From Naumannella cuiyingiana (GTDB taxonomy: Bacteria; Actinomycetota; Actinomycetes; Propionibacteriales; Propionibacteriaceae): a stretch of DNA of 64,000 bases. Positions 27,025-35,842 of the stretch are shown here, in pieces. Location: assembly GCF_013408305.1 (NCBI RefSeq), contig NZ_JACBZS010000001.1:1674001-1738000 (forward strand), written 5' to 3'. Numbering within the stretch: position 1 is the first letter of the stretch; each line of letters begins with the position of its first letter. The notes beneath the pieces were generated by a model. The model made no database searches, was not told where the DNA came from, and was given only the letters and a program-made list of their open reading frames with translations. The position numbers and the translations under genes are program-made.

Positions 27025-27062
27025 CCCAACCGTTTGGGTACGTTCTTACCCAAACGATTGGG
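27025..27062. promoter_or_regulatory. Two LacI-type operators CCCAAnCGnTTGGG
   Basis: CCCAACCGTTTGGG (27025-27038) and CCCAAACGATTGGG (27049-27062) are near-perfect palindromes around a central CG, the rule for LacI-family sites. Their centres are 24 bp apart. They lie 55 bp from the lacI start and 13 bp from the DUF1989 start. Confidence 0.8.
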
Positions 27063-27074
27063 GAGGCGAGCATC

Positions 27075-27683
27075 ATGACTCGACTTGCGGCCCGCTCGGG
27101 GACGGCAATTCCACTCGCGGCCGGCCAGGAGTTGGTGATCACGAACACCAGTGGTGAGCAGGTTGTCGACGCCTGGGCGCTCGCCGCCAGCGATTCCCGA
27201 CGGTTCACGTCGGCGCCACACACCTGGATGTCGACGGGTCGCCTGGGGCTCCGGCTCGGCGACGACCTGCTCGACAACACGCGGCGCCCGATGTTGCGCC
27301 TGGTCGAGGACACCAGCCCTGGCGATCACGATCTGCTGATCCCGAGTTGCGATCTGGCCCGGTATCGGCAACTGGGCGTTGAGGGCTACCACGACAATTG
27401 CCGCGACAACTACTTCGAAGCCCTCGCCGCGGCCGCCATCGATGCCCTCCCATTCCTGCCCCAACCGATCAATCTGTTCATGAGGGTCCCGATCGGCCGC
27501 GACGGATCGCTGTCGATTCACCCACCGCGGGCCGCGCCCGGCGACCGCGTGCGGCTACGCGCGCTGGACGATGTGGTCGTTGTTCTCTCCGCCTGCCCTC
27601 AGGATCTGGCCCCGACCAACGGCATCGGGCGAGCCCCGACCGGGGTGGACGTTGCGGTCGTCGACACCGAGTCACGTCCATGA
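27075..27683 (+). CDS. DUF1989 family protein (urea carboxylase-associated / carboxyguanidine deiminase-like)
   Basis: The 202-aa protein has the family features ITNTSGEQVVDAWALAASD, then DNCRDNYFEA with a Cys-Asn pair, and PQPINLFMRVPIG. Known relatives are the two subunits of carboxyguanidine deiminase and the urea-amidolyase-associated proteins. Only one copy is present here, so it may form a homomer or have another substrate. It is the first gene of the LacI-controlled operon; ATG 27075 follows GGGGAGG. Confidence 0.8.
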   Translation: MTRLAARSGTAIPLAAGQELVITNTSGEQVVDAWALAASDSRRFTSAPHTWMSTGRLGLRLGDDLLDNTRRPMLRLVEDTSPGDHDLLIPSCDLARYRQLGVEGYHDNCRDNYFEALAAAAIDALPFLPQPINLFMRVPIGRDGSLSIHPPRAAPGDRVRLRALDDVVVVLSACPQDLAPTNGIGRAPTGVDVAVVDTESRP

Positions 27684-27720
27684 TCATCATCGACACCGAC
27701 GACGCCCCCAGGATGATCAC

Positions 27721-29025
27721 ATGAGTGCGGGCAGGTGCCACACACGCCTCCAGGACGTCCTGCAGGCCGCCGGTTCCGCGCGCGATGTCTTTCTACAGAT
27801 CACCGCTTCTCGCGCCGAGTCCGAGGCTGCCCACTCGCTGCAGTCTGCCGGCAAGCTGGCGGGGGTTGCGTTCGCGGTGAAGGACGTCTTCGATGTTCGC
27901 GGTACTCGCACATCGGGGGGCTCGCAGCTCTTCGACCATCGCCCGCCGGCGATGGCAGACGCCGCGGCGGTCGCTCGCCTTTCGGCAGCCGGCGGGGTGT
28001 TGGTCGGCAAGACGACGCTGAGTGAGTTGGCGTACTCCGGCCTGGGGGTCAACGAGCGATTCGGCACGCCGACGATGCGGATCGCCGGAAAGGATCACCT
28101 CGTCGGAGGATCTTCCTCCGGCTCGGCCGCCGCGGTACGCGCGGGGATCGTTTCCCTCGCGTTGGCCAGCGACACGTCGGGATCCACCCGGATCCCCGCA
28201 GCATGGACCGGCGTGTTCGGATTCCGACCGACCCTCGATCGATATCCCCGCCTTGGGATGATGGCTCTCGCACGATCTCTGGACGCCGTGGGCGTCGTCG
28301 CTGCCAGCCTCGCCCTGATCAACACTGCCGACGAGGTTCTCGCTGATGATCACACCGCACTCGACCCGCCCCGATCGCCGCCTCCGTTTGTCGTTCCGGC
28401 CCACGACCAGTTGTTGTCGTGCGACCCTCGGGTGACCGGGAGATTCCTCGAGACGATCGAGCACCTGCGGCAGCTCGGTCTGCGGATCCACCAGCGGCCG
28501 CTCGCATCCCTTGACGCCGTCCGATCGATGCACCAGCGACATCTGCCGATAGTCGAGGCCGAGGCGCTGAGAGCGTTCGGGACGTATCTGGCCCTGCACC
28601 CCGACCGGCTCGGCCCGGCGGTGCGGAGCCGACTCGAGTCGGCCGGGCGCAACTCCCACCATCGCTCGGCTCGGCCCCTTGTTGCCGCCATGCCGTCGCT
28701 ACGTGCCCAGTTCCGGCGTGAGCTCGGGCGCTGCCTCCTACTCATCCCTCCCGTGGAGATTGACCCACCGCAGCTCGCGGAGGCGCAGACCATCGAGGCG
28801 CAGACCACCCTCAACCATCGCGCGCTACGACTGCCGATGATCTTCAGCTATCTGGACGCTCCGAGCCTCGTCCTCCCCGTCGGCCAGCAGGGTCCAGGAT
28901 CCCCCCGGTGCCTCCAGGTGACGGGAGCATCCGGACATGACCGGCGCGTGCTCCACGCCGCTTTGCACCTCCAATCCGCAGTCCCCAGTCACCCGTCACC
29001 ATCGTTCAAAGGAGAATCGAGATGA
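27721..29025 (+). CDS. Amidase (amidase-signature family)
   Basis: This 434-aa enzyme carries the Ser-cisSer-Lys triad: Lys54 (GVAFAVKDVFDVRG), Ser131 (GGSSSGSAAAVRAG) and Ser155 (ASDTSGSTRIPA). It should hydrolyse a C-N bond of an amide, perhaps allophanate- or ureido-like given the DUF1989 neighbour. The start ATG 27721 has only a weak ribosome site 38 bp after the DUF1989 stop. It overlaps the MFS gene by 4 bp. Confidence 0.85.
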   Translation: MSAGRCHTRLQDVLQAAGSARDVFLQITASRAESEAAHSLQSAGKLAGVAFAVKDVFDVRGTRTSGGSQLFDHRPPAMADAAAVARLSAAGGVLVGKTTLSELAYSGLGVNERFGTPTMRIAGKDHLVGGSSSGSAAAVRAGIVSLALASDTSGSTRIPAAWTGVFGFRPTLDRYPRLGMMALARSLDAVGVVAASLALINTADEVLADDHTALDPPRSPPPFVVPAHDQLLSCDPRVTGRFLETIEHLRQLGLRIHQRPLASLDAVRSMHQRHLPIVEAEALRAFGTYLALHPDRLGPAVRSRLESAGRNSHHRSARPLVAAMPSLRAQFRRELGRCLLLIPPVEIDPPQLAEAQTIEAQTTLNHRALRLPMIFSYLDAPSLVLPVGQQGPGSPRCLQVTGASGHDRRVLHAALHLQSAVPSHPSPSFKGESR

Positions 29026-30410
29026 CCGCGTCACGAATGGCCCCACCCCTCAACCCGAACCTGCGCAAGGTATCGGGGCGCGAGGTTCGGGGTGCAACCA
29101 CCATCGCGTTCGTCGCCTGGACGATCGCCGTTTACGACTTCATCCTGTTCGGCACACTTCTGCCGCGGATCCAGGAGTCGTTCGGGTGGGACACAAGCTT
29201 CGCTCTGCTCGTCTCGACTCTGGTGAGCCTCGGAACGGGTCTGATGGTCCTTGTCGTCGGGCCGTTGATCGACCGTTTCGGGCGTCGCAGGGGCATGATC
29301 GTCTCGATCGCCGGAACTGCGATGTCGTCAGCGGCCACGGCCGCCGTTCAGGGCGTCGGCTCGCTGGTCGCGGTCCGGTCGATCAGTGGAGTCGGTCTGG
29401 CCGAGTCCTCGATCAACGCCACCTATCTGAACGAGTTGTACTCACAGTCCGAGGACGAGAAGGTGCGCCGGAACAAGGGGTTCGTGTACTCCTTCGTACA
29501 GGCTGGATGGCCGGTGGGGGCGCTGGTTGCCGCGGCGTTCGTCGCTGGCGTGACAGCGATCTGGGGCCCGGGGAGCTGGCGCACTGCGTTCCTGCTCGCG
29601 ACGATACCGGCCGTGCTGACAGCCATCTTGTGCCGGAGGTTACGCGAAAGCCCGCAATACCAGGTCATGTCCACGGCGCGCCGGTTGCGTGCGGCGGGTG
29701 AGACCACGCGGTCACGAGATCTGCTGACATCGGCCGGGCTGGCGCCCACGACCCGGACGCCGCTGGTTGAGATCTTTCGTGGGCCGCTCCTGCGAAACAC
29801 GGTGTTCTTGTCACTGGCGTGGATCTTCAACTACTTCGGCCTGCAGGTCTTCTCCGTTCTCGGTACAACCGTCCTCGAGACCGGTAAGGGGCTGAGCGCC
29901 GGCACAACCTTGGCGCTCGTCGTTGCGTCGAACGTGGTCGGCGCCATGGGTTATGTGTTCTTCGGCTGGGCGGGCGACCGCTGGGGCCGGCGCCGCGTCA
30001 TCTCAACCGGCTGGATCGCGTCCGGGGCCGTGTTCGCCGCACTGTTGCTCGGCCCGAGCGACCCGGTGTTCGTTCTCGCCACCTATATGGCGGGCTTGTT
30101 CTTGATGCTTGGCCCGTACTCGGCACTGATGTTCTTCCAGACAGAGTGTTTCGATGCCGCGTGTCGAGGAACCGGAAGCGCATTCGCGTATGCGATGAGC
30201 CAACCTGGCGCAGTCATCGGCGGCCTGCTGCTCGCCGCGCTGACCGCGTCCATGCTGCCGTTCTCGATCGCCGCCGCGTTGGTCGGCGCACTCGGGCTGG
30301 CGCTGTCCGGACTGTTCATCCTCGGCGCACGACCCGTCCGGCCGAGTGGCGACGACTGGCGGGAAGCCGTGGACGCGCCGGGTTCGGTCCACCGCGGAAC
30401 GATCTCATGA
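29022..30410 (+). CDS. MFS transporter, metabolite uptake type (AAHS/SP-like)
   Basis: The 462-aa protein has helix 1 with an acidic centre (TIAVYDFILFGTLLPRI), the DRFGRRRG loop, SGVGLAESSINATYLNELYS (as in aromatic-acid/H+ symporters) and GWAGDRWGRRRV between the halves. Such proteins import organic acids. Its position between the amidase and deacetylase-like gene, with 4-bp overlaps on both sides, suggests it takes up the operon's substrate rather than exporting a drug. Confidence 0.8.
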   Translation: MTASRMAPPLNPNLRKVSGREVRGATTIAFVAWTIAVYDFILFGTLLPRIQESFGWDTSFALLVSTLVSLGTGLMVLVVGPLIDRFGRRRGMIVSIAGTAMSSAATAAVQGVGSLVAVRSISGVGLAESSINATYLNELYSQSEDEKVRRNKGFVYSFVQAGWPVGALVAAAFVAGVTAIWGPGSWRTAFLLATIPAVLTAILCRRLRESPQYQVMSTARRLRAAGETTRSRDLLTSAGLAPTTRTPLVEIFRGPLLRNTVFLSLAWIFNYFGLQVFSVLGTTVLETGKGLSAGTTLALVVASNVVGAMGYVFFGWAGDRWGRRRVISTGWIASGAVFAALLLGPSDPVFVLATYMAGLFLMLGPYSALMFFQTECFDAACRGTGSAFAYAMSQPGAVIGGLLLAALTASMLPFSIAAALVGALGLALSGLFILGARPVRPSGDDWREAVDAPGSVHRGTIS

Positions 30411-31285
30411 CCGCGCGCTGGCTCGGCGATTGCGCCGCCACGGGGACGATCACGTTCGACGTCGATGCGGAGAGTGCGATCCTCGCCCACGACTTGAAGT
30501 ACGCCGACCACGCCATGATCATGTCGCACCAGGCATACGGGCCAGATGTTGGCGTACCGCGGCTGCTTGACGTCTTGGATCAGGTCGGGATCCAGGCGAC
30601 CTTCTTCATGCCGGGCTGGGTGGCGAAGGTACGCCCGCGTCTTGCGTCGACAATCGTCGATCGCGGCCATGAGGTCGCCCATCATTCGTACAGCCACCAA
30701 TCCCCGACCGATCTCACCGACGCCGCCCAGCATGCAGACTTCGAGCGAGCCTGCGAGGTGTTCGCATCGCAGGGAGTCGAAATCTTCGGTCATCGGGCAG
30801 CGATGTGGGAGGCGACGTCGTCGACCCTCGACCTGGTGCGCGAGTTCGGGCTGTCCTACGACTCCTCACTGATGGGCGATGACAAGCCGTATCGGATCTC
30901 GGCCGACGGCGTACGCCCTCTCGCTGAACTGCCCGTGCACTGGTCGCTCGATGACTGGGAGCAGTACGCTTTCCTTCCCTCACCCGCGGTGGGCAATGTG
31001 ATCGAGTCGCCCGCAAAGGTGCTCGAGATGTGGAAACTCGAGATCGACGCCATGCTCGAGTTCGGTTCGCTGTTCAATCTCACCTGCCACCCGTTTCTCA
31101 GCGGCCGACCGAGCCGTGCCGTGGCGCTCCGCAGCCTGATCGAGTACGGCCTCGAGCAAGGCATGCGTTTCGCCACCTGTCGAGATGTCGCCGCCGACGT
31201 GCTCGCGGACTCCCAGGTCCGAGAGGTTCATCAGCGACACCTCATCACCGGGACCGGGGATTACCCCCAGACGCCCGGGCGGTAG
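30407..31285 (+). CDS. Polysaccharide deacetylase-like hydrolase (PuuE/cyclic imidase type)
   Basis: The 292-aa protein has the NodB-fold metal motifs: TITFDVDAE (Asp-Asp region), HEVAHHSYSHQSP (HxxxH metal ligands) and GHRAAMWE. The lack of a signal peptide and the conserved SLDDWEQYAF resemble PuuE-type allantoinases and cyclic imide hydrolases rather than chitin or peptidoglycan deacetylases. In this operon it would open a cyclic ureide or imide before the amidase acts; that order is inference. Its last 41 bp overlap the convergent MFS gene. Confidence 0.8.
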   Translation: MTARWLGDCAATGTITFDVDAESAILAHDLKYADHAMIMSHQAYGPDVGVPRLLDVLDQVGIQATFFMPGWVAKVRPRLASTIVDRGHEVAHHSYSHQSPTDLTDAAQHADFERACEVFASQGVEIFGHRAAMWEATSSTLDLVREFGLSYDSSLMGDDKPYRISADGVRPLAELPVHWSLDDWEQYAFLPSPAVGNVIESPAKVLEMWKLEIDAMLEFGSLFNLTCHPFLSGRPSRAVALRSLIEYGLEQGMRFATCRDVAADVLADSQVREVHQRHLITGTGDYPQTPGR

Positions 31286-32480
31286 CTCGGCGCAAGGACA
31301 CGCCGTCGCGCGCCATCGCGTACCGGACCAGGGCAAGCGCGCCGAGCGCCAGCGCGATGCCGACGAGTAGCGGCGCGCGGAAGCCGAGGCCGAGCGCGAT
31401 CACGGCGCCGCCGAGCGCCGGACCGAGCGCGTTGCCGACGTTGAACGCGGCGGTGTTCATGCTGGCCGCCAGGGTGGGCGCCGAGGTCGCGATCTGGAAG
31501 ACGCGGGCGTTCAGCGCGCCGGCGATCGAGAATCCGGTGGCTCCGACCAGCGCCACCGCGGCGACCGCGGCGGGCCAGAAGGGCGCGACCAGCCAGAGCA
31601 GCGCGAGGGCTGCGGCCAGTGACACCAGGCTGCCGATCAGGTTGCCGAACAGGTTGCGGTCGGCGAGTCGGCCGCCGACGGTCACGCCGATCAGGGCGCC
31701 GACGCCGAATCCGACGAGGACGAGGGGTACGCGGTCCGGCGCCAGCCCGGACACCCGGATCAGCAGGGGCGCGAAGTAGGAGAAGGACGCGAACACCGCG
31801 GCCTGGAACAGCGCCGTGGTCGCCAGGGCGACCCAGATCCGGCCGTGTCTGAAGGCGCGCGTCTCCGCGGCGAGCACCTGCCCGACCCGCGGGGCGTCGG
31901 CCGGGCGCGGCTCGGCCGGCACGGTGAGCGCGATCAGCACGGCGGCGAGCGCGGTGACCGCCGCTACCCCCCAGAACGTCGCCCGCCAGCCGTACTGCGT
32001 ACCCACCCAGGCGCCGAGCGGTACGCCGATCAGATTGGCCACGGTCAGCCCGCCAACCAGCGCGGCCAGCGCCCGCCCGGTTGCCTGCGGCGGGGTGACC
32101 CGGACGGCGACCACCGCGGCGACCGCCCAGAACCCGCCGCAGGCGACCGCCGCGACGACCCGCGAGAGCGCCAGCAGCGCGTACCCCTGGGCGAGCGCGC
32201 CCAGCACGTGCGCCGCGGCGAAGATCACCGCGGTGATGATCAAGGTCGGTTTGCGTGGGAGGCCGAGGGTGAGCAACGCCATCCCCGGCGCGCCGACGAT
32301 CATCCCGACGGCGAACGCGGTGATCAACAGGCCGGCCTCGGGGATGGAGACGCCGAGGTCGGCCGCGATCAGCTCCAGGATGCCGGCGATCATGAACTCG
32401 CTGGTGCCGAGGCAGAAGATCACGGCGGCGAGCAGGAAGACGACGCCCGGTACGCGGGCGGCGGGTGTGGACGGGCTCAT
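31245..32480 (-). CDS. MFS transporter (DHA1, Cmx/CmlR-like)
   Basis: The 411-aa protein has 12 hydrophobic segments with helix 1 FLLAAVIFCLGTSEFMIAGI and helix 2 SIPEAGLLITAFAVGMIVGA, the pattern of actinobacterial chloramphenicol exporters and the AraJ group. It is translationally coupled to the TetR gene (ATGA at 32477-32480). The C-terminal tail runs 41 bp into the 3' end of the deacetylase gene on the other strand. Drug efflux is likely; the substrate is unproven. Confidence 0.83.
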   Translation of the reverse strand: MSPSTPAARVPGVVFLLAAVIFCLGTSEFMIAGILELIAADLGVSIPEAGLLITAFAVGMIVGAPGMALLTLGLPRKPTLIITAVIFAAAHVLGALAQGYALLALSRVVAAVACGGFWAVAAVVAVRVTPPQATGRALAALVGGLTVANLIGVPLGAWVGTQYGWRATFWGVAAVTALAAVLIALTVPAEPRPADAPRVGQVLAAETRAFRHGRIWVALATTALFQAAVFASFSYFAPLLIRVSGLAPDRVPLVLVGFGVGALIGVTVGGRLADRNLFGNLIGSLVSLAAALALLWLVAPFWPAAVAAVALVGATGFSIAGALNARVFQIATSAPTLAASMNTAAFNVGNALGPALGGAVIALGLGFRAPLLVGIALALGALALVRYAMARDGVSLRRATARASGGNPRSR

Positions 32481-33133
32481 CGGACGGTCCTCTCGGGGTC
32501 TTCGAGAAGGAGGTGGCCGTCATTGCCCACGGTCAGTGTTGTGCTTCCGGACGGCGTGCACCAGCCGGTGATCAAGGCATCGATCTGCTCGACGATCTGG
32601 GCCTCCGGGGCGATCCGCGCGGTCACCCGCAGGCCGGCCATCGCGGTGTGCAGCAGGCCGGCACTCACCCGCGGATCGAGCTCGGCCCGCAGGTGGCGCT
32701 GGCGCTGGCCGCGCGCGATCAGCTCGGCGTACAGCTCGACCCAGCCCTCCCGGTCGGCGTCGATGATCCTGGCATAGCGCTCGATGCTGCGACCGAGCTC
32801 CAGGGCGGTGTTGACGACCAGGCAGCCGCGACGGTTCTCGTCGGCGTACTGCGCGAGGAGCTGGGAGGTCAGGCGGTGATGCAGCAGGCGGGGCGCGGGC
32901 GCGGCGCTGTCGCGGTAGCGCTCGCGCGCGGCGGCGCCGGCGGCCGTGTAGGCGCGCAGGGCCTCGTCGAACAGCGCATCCTTGTCGCCGAAGCCGTGGT
33001 AGAAGCTCGATCGGCCTATGCCGAGGGCGTCGCACAGGGCGACGACGTCGAGACCGGCGTACCCGTGGTCGGTGAACGCACCGATCGCCGCGCCGACGAG
33101 CTCGTCGCGGCTGTGCCGAGGTGGTCGTCCCAT
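32477..33133 (-). CDS. TetR-family regulator of the adjacent MFS pump
   Basis: The 218-aa protein begins MGRPPRHSRDELVGAAIGAF and has the HTH VALCDALGIGRSSFYHGFGD, then KDALFDEAL. The C-terminal domain (RRGCLVVNTALELG) is the AcrR/YxaF type, TetR_C with the GCLxxN motif. It is the first gene of the TetR-MFS operon and stands 20 bp from a perfect palindrome, so it is most likely autoregulated. Confidence 0.88.
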   Translation of the reverse strand: MGRPPRHSRDELVGAAIGAFTDHGYAGLDVVALCDALGIGRSSFYHGFGDKDALFDEALRAYTAAGAAARERYRDSAAPAPRLLHHRLTSQLLAQYADENRRGCLVVNTALELGRSIERYARIIDADREGWVELYAELIARGQRQRHLRAELDPRVSAGLLHTAMAGLRVTARIAPEAQIVEQIDALITGWCTPSGSTTLTVGNDGHLLLEDPERTVR

Positions 33134-33152
33134 GGGCCCATGGAAACAGTTT

Positions 33153-33168
33153 TGGACATTGATGTCCA
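33153..33168. promoter_or_regulatory. Perfect 16-bp operator TGGACAT-TG-ATGTCCA
   Basis: The palindrome TGGACATTGATGTCCA has 7-bp arms around TG. TGGACA..TGTCCA sites are classic for YxaF/AcrR-type TetR repressors. It lies just upstream of the tetR start (33133) and 65 bp before the divergent pirin gene, which may also respond. Confidence 0.75.
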
Positions 33169-33232
33169 GAAGTCTCGTGAGCCGAGACGGCGCGGGCACG
33201 GCACCGGATGGGGTGCGGATTAGGCTGGGGCA

Positions 33233-34258
33233 ATGACGAACCCGGAGCGAGCGCCGGACGAGGTCAGGCTCAGCGGGCAGGCATGCGGCCCGGCGCTGCT
33301 GGAGCCGCGCGAGGTCCCGCTCGGCGGCCCACGGGCCATGACGGTACGCCGCACGCTGCCGCAGCGCGAGCGATCCCTGATCGGCGCGTGGTGCTTCCTT
33401 GATCATTACGGGCCGGACGACGTGGCCGCGACCGGCGGCATGCAGGTGCCGCCGCACCCGCACACCGGCCTGGCGACCGTGAGCTGGCTGTTCACCGGCG
33501 AGATCCGGCACCGCGACAGCCTGGGTAACGACGCGCTCGTCCGGCCCGGTGAGCTCAATCTGATGACCGCGGGCCGCGGGATCAGCCACTCGGAGCGCTC
33601 CACCGAGCAGACCGACACGCTGCACGGCGCGCAGTTGTGGCTCGCGCTGCCGGAGGCGGCCCGTTCGGGCGAGCCGGCGTTCGAGCACTACGTCCCGCCG
33701 GCGATCACCGGCCCCGGCTGGCAGGCGCGGGTGTTCCTGGGCGAGCTGGCCGGGCATGCCTCGCCCGTCGCCACGCACACGCCGCTGGTCGGCGCCGAGT
33801 TGATCATGGAGCCCGGCATCGAGGTCGAGTTCGTGGTCCGGAGCGGGTACGAGCACGGCGTGCTGGTTGACGCGGGTGAGGTCCGCGTCGGCGACCTCGA
33901 GGTGCCGACGGGGGCACTGGCGTACCTGCCGCCTGGCGAGGCCAGGCTGCGGATCGCCAACGGGCCCGAACGCGCGCGGCTGCTGCTGCTCGGCGGCGAG
34001 CCGTTCGGCGAGGACGTGGTGATGTGGTGGAACTTCGTCGGGCGCAGCCACGACGAGATCGTGGCGTACCGCGCGGCATGGCAGGCCGAGATCGGCGCCG
34101 GGCCCGCGGTGGACGCGCCGGGGGCGAGCTACGGGCTGCCCGCCGGCGATCCGGGCGTACCGCTGCCGGCGCCGGAGCTGCCGAACGCACCGATCAAGCC
34201 GCGACGCAATCCCGCGCCGACGACCATTGATGATCGAAAGGAGAGCGCCGATGAGTGA
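33233..34258 (+). CDS. Pirin-family bicupin
   Basis: The 341-aa protein has two cupin barrels. The metal site is in the first: PHPHTGLATVSWLFTGE gives two His, with the later HSE of RGISHSERS and HGAQLW completing it. Pirins bind iron and include quercetin dioxygenases and redox sensors. The family usually ends near 300 aa; here an extra Pro-rich tail of ~40 residues follows. It overlaps the GNAT gene by 8 bp, whose ribosome site GAAAGGAGAG lies in its last codons. Confidence 0.85.
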   Translation: MTNPERAPDEVRLSGQACGPALLEPREVPLGGPRAMTVRRTLPQRERSLIGAWCFLDHYGPDDVAATGGMQVPPHPHTGLATVSWLFTGEIRHRDSLGNDALVRPGELNLMTAGRGISHSERSTEQTDTLHGAQLWLALPEAARSGEPAFEHYVPPAITGPGWQARVFLGELAGHASPVATHTPLVGAELIMEPGIEVEFVVRSGYEHGVLVDAGEVRVGDLEVPTGALAYLPPGEARLRIANGPERARLLLLGGEPFGEDVVMWWNFVGRSHDEIVAYRAAWQAEIGAGPAVDAPGASYGLPAGDPGVPLPAPELPNAPIKPRRNPAPTTIDDRKESADE

Positions 34259-34556
34259 TCAACAACCCGACAATGTCCGGATCGAGCACGCCGAGCGCAA
34301 GCACCGCTACGAGGTCTGGGTGGGCGACGACCTGGCCGGCTTCACCCGCTACACGCTGCCCGATGATGATCATGTGGACTTCATCCACACCGAGGTCGGC
34401 GACAGGTACGCCGGCCAGGGTCTCGCCGCGCGGCTGGTCCGGGAGGCCCTCGACGACGTGCGCGCGCAGGGCAAGCGGATCATCCCGCACTGCCCCTATG
34501 TGGCGAGCTATGTCCGCAAGCACGACGACTGGGCCGACCTGGTCGACTGGCCGTGA
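34251..34556 (+). CDS. Short GNAT-family N-acetyltransferase (COG2388/YidJ-like)
   Basis: The 101-aa protein is the compact GNAT form: beta strands RYEVWVGDDLAGFTRYTL, then GDRYAGQGLAARLVREALDD with the acetyl-CoA loop (YAGQGLA), and HCPYVASYVRKHDDWADLV. This group acetylates small molecules or protein ends; the substrate is unknown. Start ATG 34251 is preceded by AAAGGAGAG. It forms an operon with pirin and probably arr. Confidence 0.85.
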   Translation: MSDQQPDNVRIEHAERKHRYEVWVGDDLAGFTRYTLPDDDHVDFIHTEVGDRYAGQGLAARLVREALDDVRAQGKRIIPHCPYVASYVRKHDDWADLVDWP

Positions 34557-34571
34557 GCGGGGCTGCTGATC

Positions 34572-35000
34572 ATGGCTGAGGCGCCGCGACCGTTCGAGGT
34601 CTATCGCGAGGGCGTGCTCCTGCACGGCACGAAGGCCAATCTGGCGGTCGGTGACGCGCTGGTGCCCGGGCGCGAGTCCAATTTCGAGAGCGGCCGGGTG
34701 ATGAACCATGTCTATGTCACCGCGACCCTGGATGCGGCGACCTGGGGCGCGGAGCTGGCGCGCGGCGCGGGTCGCGGTCGGATCTACCTGGTCGAGGCGG
34801 ACGGCGACCTGGAGGACGATCCGAACGTCACCGACAAGAAGTTCCCGGGCAACCCGACGCGGTCCTACCGCACGCGCCAGCCGGTGCGCGTCGTCGGCGA
34901 GCTCACCGACTGGGTCGGGCACTCCCCCGAGCAGGTGCAGGCCATGCGCGACGGGCTGGCCGAGCTGCGGAAACGCGGCGAGGACGTGATCTACGACTGA
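34572..35000 (+). CDS. arr: Rifampin NAD-dependent ADP-ribosyltransferase
   Basis: The 142-aa protein aligns along its length with Arr enzymes, which transfer ADP-ribose from NAD+ to the C23 hydroxyl of rifamycins and so inactivate them. His18 (LLHGTKANL), Tyr48 (NHVYVTATLD) and Asp83 (EDDPNVTDKKFPGNPT) correspond to the catalytic His19, Tyr49 and Asp84 of the M. smegmatis enzyme. The frame is intact. It starts 15 bp after the GNAT gene; the last 10 bp overlap the convergent hydrolase. Confidence 0.92.
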   Translation: MAEAPRPFEVYREGVLLHGTKANLAVGDALVPGRESNFESGRVMNHVYVTATLDAATWGAELARGAGRGRIYLVEADGDLEDDPNVTDKKFPGNPTRSYRTRQPVRVVGELTDWVGHSPEQVQAMRDGLAELRKRGEDVIYD

Positions 35001-35761
35001 TCATCGAGCAGCGTCCCGATCATGGTGCCGAGTGCGACCGGGTCGTCGACATGGGCGAGGTGGCCCTGGTCCGGAAGCAGCGTGGTGGTCGAGCGCGGCA
35101 GGCGGGCGGCGACGCGATCGAAGGCCGGGCCGTACGGGTGATGGCCTCGGTTCTGCTCCCCGAGGATCAGTGCGACGGGCACCCGCTGCCACGCCGGATC
35201 GGGCTCGAAGGCGTTCAGCGCAACGAGTTCGGCGGCCAGCGGCTCGGCCAGCCGTCGCAGCTGCGCCCAGGCCGGCCCGGCGCGCAGTGCGGCGACATGC
35301 TCGGCGGAGAAGCCCGACACGTCGCGATTGATGATCTCCACCCGGGCGTCGGGGTCCGCGGCGCGCAGGGCCGGTAGCGCGTCCGCCCCGAACGGGCCGA
35401 GCACCGGCTCGTAGCCGATCACCCGACGGACGCGATCATCGAGCGCGGCGACTTCGATGGCGATCGTCGCGCCGTAGCTCCAGCCGACCAGGTCGGCCGG
35501 CGTGCCGAGTTCGTCCAGCCATGCCCGGAGGTCGGCCACCTCGGTGCTCACGGCGTACCCCTCCCCCAACGGGCCGCTCGGGGCACGCCCGCGCCGGTCG
35601 AGGATCAGCACGGGCGCGGTCCGGCCCATCGCGTCGGCGACCGGGACGAAGGCCCGCGCGTCGGCCATCACGCCGGGCACGATGACGATCGGTACGCCCT
35701 CGCCCGGCCGCCACAGTCCGTGCAGCCGCACGCCGTCCCGCTCGATCTCCCGTGAATCCAT
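34991..35761 (-). CDS. Alpha/beta-hydrolase
   Basis: The 256-aa protein has the nucleophile elbow GWSYGA, an early oxyanion segment VIVPGVMADARAF, a Arg-rich turn LDRRGRAPSGP, and the catalytic His in DQGHLAHVDDP. It is an ordinary cytosolic hydrolase with unknown ester or lactone substrate. It is divergent from the TetR gene at 35843, which probably regulates it. Confidence 0.83.
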   Translation of the reverse strand: MDSREIERDGVRLHGLWRPGEGVPIVIVPGVMADARAFVPVADAMGRTAPVLILDRRGRAPSGPLGEGYAVSTEVADLRAWLDELGTPADLVGWSYGATIAIEVAALDDRVRRVIGYEPVLGPFGADALPALRAADPDARVEIINRDVSGFSAEHVAALRAGPAWAQLRRLAEPLAAELVALNAFEPDPAWQRVPVALILGEQNRGHHPYGPAFDRVAARLPRSTTTLLPDQGHLAHVDDPVALGTMIGTLLDDQS

Positions 35762-35778
35762 CGCTGCTCGACCTTTCT

Positions 35779-35792
35779 GGAGCGCCTGCTCC
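35779..35792. promoter_or_regulatory. Inverted repeat GGAGC-GCCT-GCTCC near hydrolase/TetR starts
   Basis: The dyad GGAGCGCCTGCTCC lies in the 81-bp gap between divergent hydrolase and TetR genes. The 9-mer GCTCCAGAA also appears twice there on the minus strand (near 35780 and 35815). Either could be the TetR target; the site is less clean than the others in this window. Confidence 0.3.
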
Positions 35793-35842
35793 TGATATCG
35801 AGGCTAGAGCGAATTCTGGAGCAAGGCAACTAGAATCCGGGC

